This document shows, one piece after another, positions 61,043 through 64,000 of a DNA stretch of 64,000 nucleotides. The number at the start of each line of letters is the position of its first letter. Position 1 is the stretch's first letter. The translations under genes and the position numbers were made by a program. The stretch is from Macquaria australasica (lineage: Eukaryota > Chordata > Actinopteri > Centrarchiformes > Percichthyidae): positions 682,001-746,000 of the forward strand of contig SEMN01000161.1 in NCBI GenBank assembly GCA_005408345.1. The letters are read 5' to 3'. The notes beneath the pieces are model-generated. The model saw only the letters and a program-made list of their open reading frames with translations, searched no databases and was not told the DNA's origin.

Positions 61043-64000
61043 CTGAGGGAGAGAAAAAAGACACGTGAGACACACAGATAGATAGATAGATAAAACATAA
61101 AAAGCATGAATGAAAAAGAGCAATTTTCTCCTATTTCTACCCTCAGACTTTTACAAATCCTAATTCTGAGGCAATCTCACATCAGTTTGATATTGCACAG
61201 GGCAACACAAACTAATGTGCACACACACATGCATACACACACCCATATACACCAGCAGCAGCGAAGGCTAAAGCAGCAGGATGCTGTGTGTGAGAAGGCT
61301 TCCTCGCACACATTAAAAGTGTATTTCCATGTCTGCGTATGCGTGTGTTTGCACCTATGCTTGCTTGTGTTCATATGGATGTGTGTGTGTGTGTGTGTGT
61401 GTGCGTGTGCGCAAACATCACAAACGGCCCCCCAGTATTTCATAGGCATAAATAATAGATGTGTGTGTCTTTGGCAGTTTACACAATCAGTTTGCCTTTC
61501 TCACAGACAGACCCCCTACTGCTACTGTCTGGCACACAGACTGACATGGAGGGAGAGACAAAGAGAGACTGACACTAGAAGAGAGAGGGGAGAGAGAGAA
61601 TGAGAGACAGAGAGAGAGACAGACAGAAGGGTAAAGGCATAAACTGGGAAATACAGAGACATATGAATTAATTAAAGGAATAATGAAAAGAGACCGTGTG
61701 TCTGTTTGTGTGTCTGATACTGCCAAATTACCCTTGAGCAAGGCAGCAAGGGGCAGGAGACGGTAGAGTGCTGCTGACACTCTTTGAACTCTTCGCTGAA
61801 TAAATAAAGGTAACACAGCAGCAGTAAAACTAAACTGAATCCAGTGCCCTGCTGAGTAAACAGTGACAAACATGTCACCTCGAGAGTACATCAAGTACCT
61901 GAAATTCTAAGGTTTTGGGGATGATGGTGTCTAACTGGTTCCATGAATTATATCAGCACTGAAATCTCTGAGGTTATTCATACGGTCCAACTCAGAAAAT
62001 CTGCTGAAGAATCGACAAACTTTTCCAATAAAGGAAATCAACTGTACAAGGCTATTCACGTCAGGCTATTGGACTGCAAGTTTCATTAGACAGTTCTATA
62101 TCCCACAAACCTGCAGAAAATCTGTTTGCCTGTGATTGACTCATCTGAAATGTCATGAAAAATTGTTGTGTGCAAACGAAACAAGTCTTTTTACTATTGG
62201 TATATAATATAGTTAGTTATAATAATGTAATGTCATTTTGTTCTCTATACTAATATGGTGGTCAGTAAATGGCTGTACTTAGCGACATGCAGACATAAAA
62301 TCACTTTTCTCTTGATAAAAAAAAAGTTGAAAAAAAGAATGACCCACTCCAATTACAGCAGTATGATGAAACATATCCCACGCACTTTGAAAAAGATGAG
62401 CCTTCTTGTCACTGTTGAGTCATTACAGTGAAAATAGGTTTTACGAGTGGGAAATTACCATGGGAGAAAGCTCGCTGGAACCTCAATACCACATGACTGA
62501 TGCACGCTGTTGACTCGCACCCCCTGGGCCAATCAGTGCAATTTCGAAAATGCTGGAGTGCTGCTGTGAGATGCGTCTTTTCCCAAAGTATCATCAAAAC
62601 CCAATCAGCAGTGTGTGAAATATCGCACTAATCAGATTAGGCTGTTACTCAGTGGTTAGCTGTTTGTGGGGAAAACTCAGAAAAACAAGCAGGCTTTTTT
62701 CCTACACGGCTTATTTTGCCCTAAAGTTGAATGAAGGAATGAATGAATGTGTTTGCACTCATTTGTGGATGCATGTGCAGTGATTATGTAAATTCACACC
62801 TGTACCACCTTAAATAGGCATGTTAAGCAAAACAGATTTAGAGTAGTAGGAGGATAAAGTGGATGCGTGAAAAGAAAAGAAAGAGGAAAACGTGATAGAT
62901 GGATCTAGATGAAGATAGACAGACAGGCAGATATATGTTCAACTTTCTATGGATATAATCAAGCAGACAGACAGACAAGAACTGCAGTCACGTCCAAAAG
63001 TAACATCATCAACCTGTTCAGTGTCAGTACGTTATTTACAACTGAAGAGAGAACAGGAGAGGAGAAGGAAGTGGGGGAAGAGGTGAAATAAGAGAGAGGG
63101 TGATGATGAGGAAAGGAGGTGTAGAAAAGAGACAGTGATGAAAGGACAAAAGGAAAATATAGGCGAGGCAGTAAATGCCATAAGGGGAGGGGGAGGTAAA
63201 AATAAGTGCAACAGAGAGGACATTAAAATTCTCCTCCATAACCCCCTGAATGTTTTGGTGTGTGTGTGTGTGTGTGTGTGTTAAGTGTGGGATTGTGTAT
63301 GTGCGCCCCAGTGGTGCTATTTGTGTTATCATTATTGCTATTAGTACCTGCCAGACACTGAACAAAATATAAAACACTTGTCTAATCTACATGTATCAGC
63401 TCTCTCCCCTCTTTTTTTATATTCCCTCTGCATAATGTGCCTCCTCTCCTCCCCAACATCTCTTCCTCTATCTCTTTTTTAATCTTTTTTCTCTCTTTAT
63501 GACCTTCATCTTTCAGTACTCACTATTCCTTTCTCTCCTTCCCATCTCTCTCGTTCCATCTCTCCCTCTCTGGCTCTTTTTTTTTTTCGCTCCTTGACAA
63601 GGGAACACAGGCATGTAAACGAGGATATTCGACAGATGGATTTCCTGCATGCGATTAAAGTCACATTAGCCAGACTCTACTGGGGAATTTGTGTTGTTCT
63701 TTTTAAATGAGCACATGAGCTTCATTTGAAAAATTTAGAAGCGCAGATGAAAAATGAAATGAGAAATGAATGAGAAAGGAACTCAGGGAATTTGGGAAGA
63801 TACTTCTCTCTGCTTCAAATGTATTATTTATTATAATTTATTTATTATTATGGATTTATTTGGAGACTAACATGGTAGCACTGTGGAGCTGTTTTTTGTT
63901 TCAAACGTGAATATATGATTATTTACTCTATGTATGTATATGCAAGAGCAGAAGTGATATTAACAGACAGTCGCAGTGTGATAACAGCATTTCCATAGTG
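61043..64000. other. region upstream of the lrtm2 start exon, no gene recognised
   Basis: Contains microsatellites ((TG)n at 61379-61404, (GT)n at about 63257-63280, a short GATA run at 61077-61091) and purine-rich tracts (61550-61630, 63040-63200). No splice-bounded frame on the + strand resembles the missing cacna2d4 C-terminus, and no additional lrtm2 coding exon was seen. Confidence 0.55.

Overview
The window is eukaryotic, and almost certainly from a ray-finned (teleost, probably percomorph) fish. Coding sequence comes in short exons bounded by GT/AG splice sites. Introns are rich in (GT/CA)n microsatellites, and several interspersed repeats have a familiar teleost character. I find no bacterial genes, CRISPR arrays, tRNA or rRNA genes. 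Most open frames longer than 60 codons are chance frames or microsatellite translations.

Three protein genes can be reconstructed exon by exon with consistent splice phases. (1) Positions 766-4283, + strand: the 3' eight exons of a decapping-enzyme-1 gene (dcp1b by synteny); its N-terminal exons lie before the window. (2) Positions 14334-37640, + strand: 27 exons (866 codons plus one base) of the voltage-gated calcium-channel accessory subunit alpha-2/delta-4, cacna2d4. The last quarter of the protein is not visible and presumably lies beyond 64000. (3) Positions 44749-61042, - strand: lrtm2, a leucine-rich-repeat single-pass membrane protein. It has six exons and lies antisense, apparently inside the next large intron of cacna2d4. 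From memory, human 12p13.33 has the same order and relative orientation (DCP1B and CACNA2D4 on one strand, LRTM2 nested on the other), so this looks like a deeply conserved block. The three genes do not form a pathway: dcp1b acts in cytoplasmic mRNA decapping, cacna2d4 in photoreceptor synaptic calcium channels, and lrtm2 at the neuronal surface.

Between and within the genes: 4284-14333 is intergenic, with the dcp1b 3'UTR, dispersed repeats and microsatellites. cacna2d4 intron 1 holds a decayed antisense L1-type endonuclease fragment and a ~305 bp inverted-repeat element. Intron 16 holds a 777 bp TTAA-flanked non-autonomous transposon. The presumptive host intron around lrtm2 (37641-64000) holds a complete solo LTR with an ATATG target duplication, a second copy of the ~305 bp element family, a degenerate ~47 bp minisatellite and long purine or pyrimidine tracts.

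Most notable: a one-base frame break inside an otherwise well-conserved LRR exon of lrtm2; a symmetric acidic exon in cacna2d4 with an RKRR basic motif; a coding Gly/Val minisatellite plus His/Gln runs in dcp1b; and TG-repeat tracts replacing the usual pyrimidine tract at several splice acceptors. I found no evidence of a novel multi-gene system.
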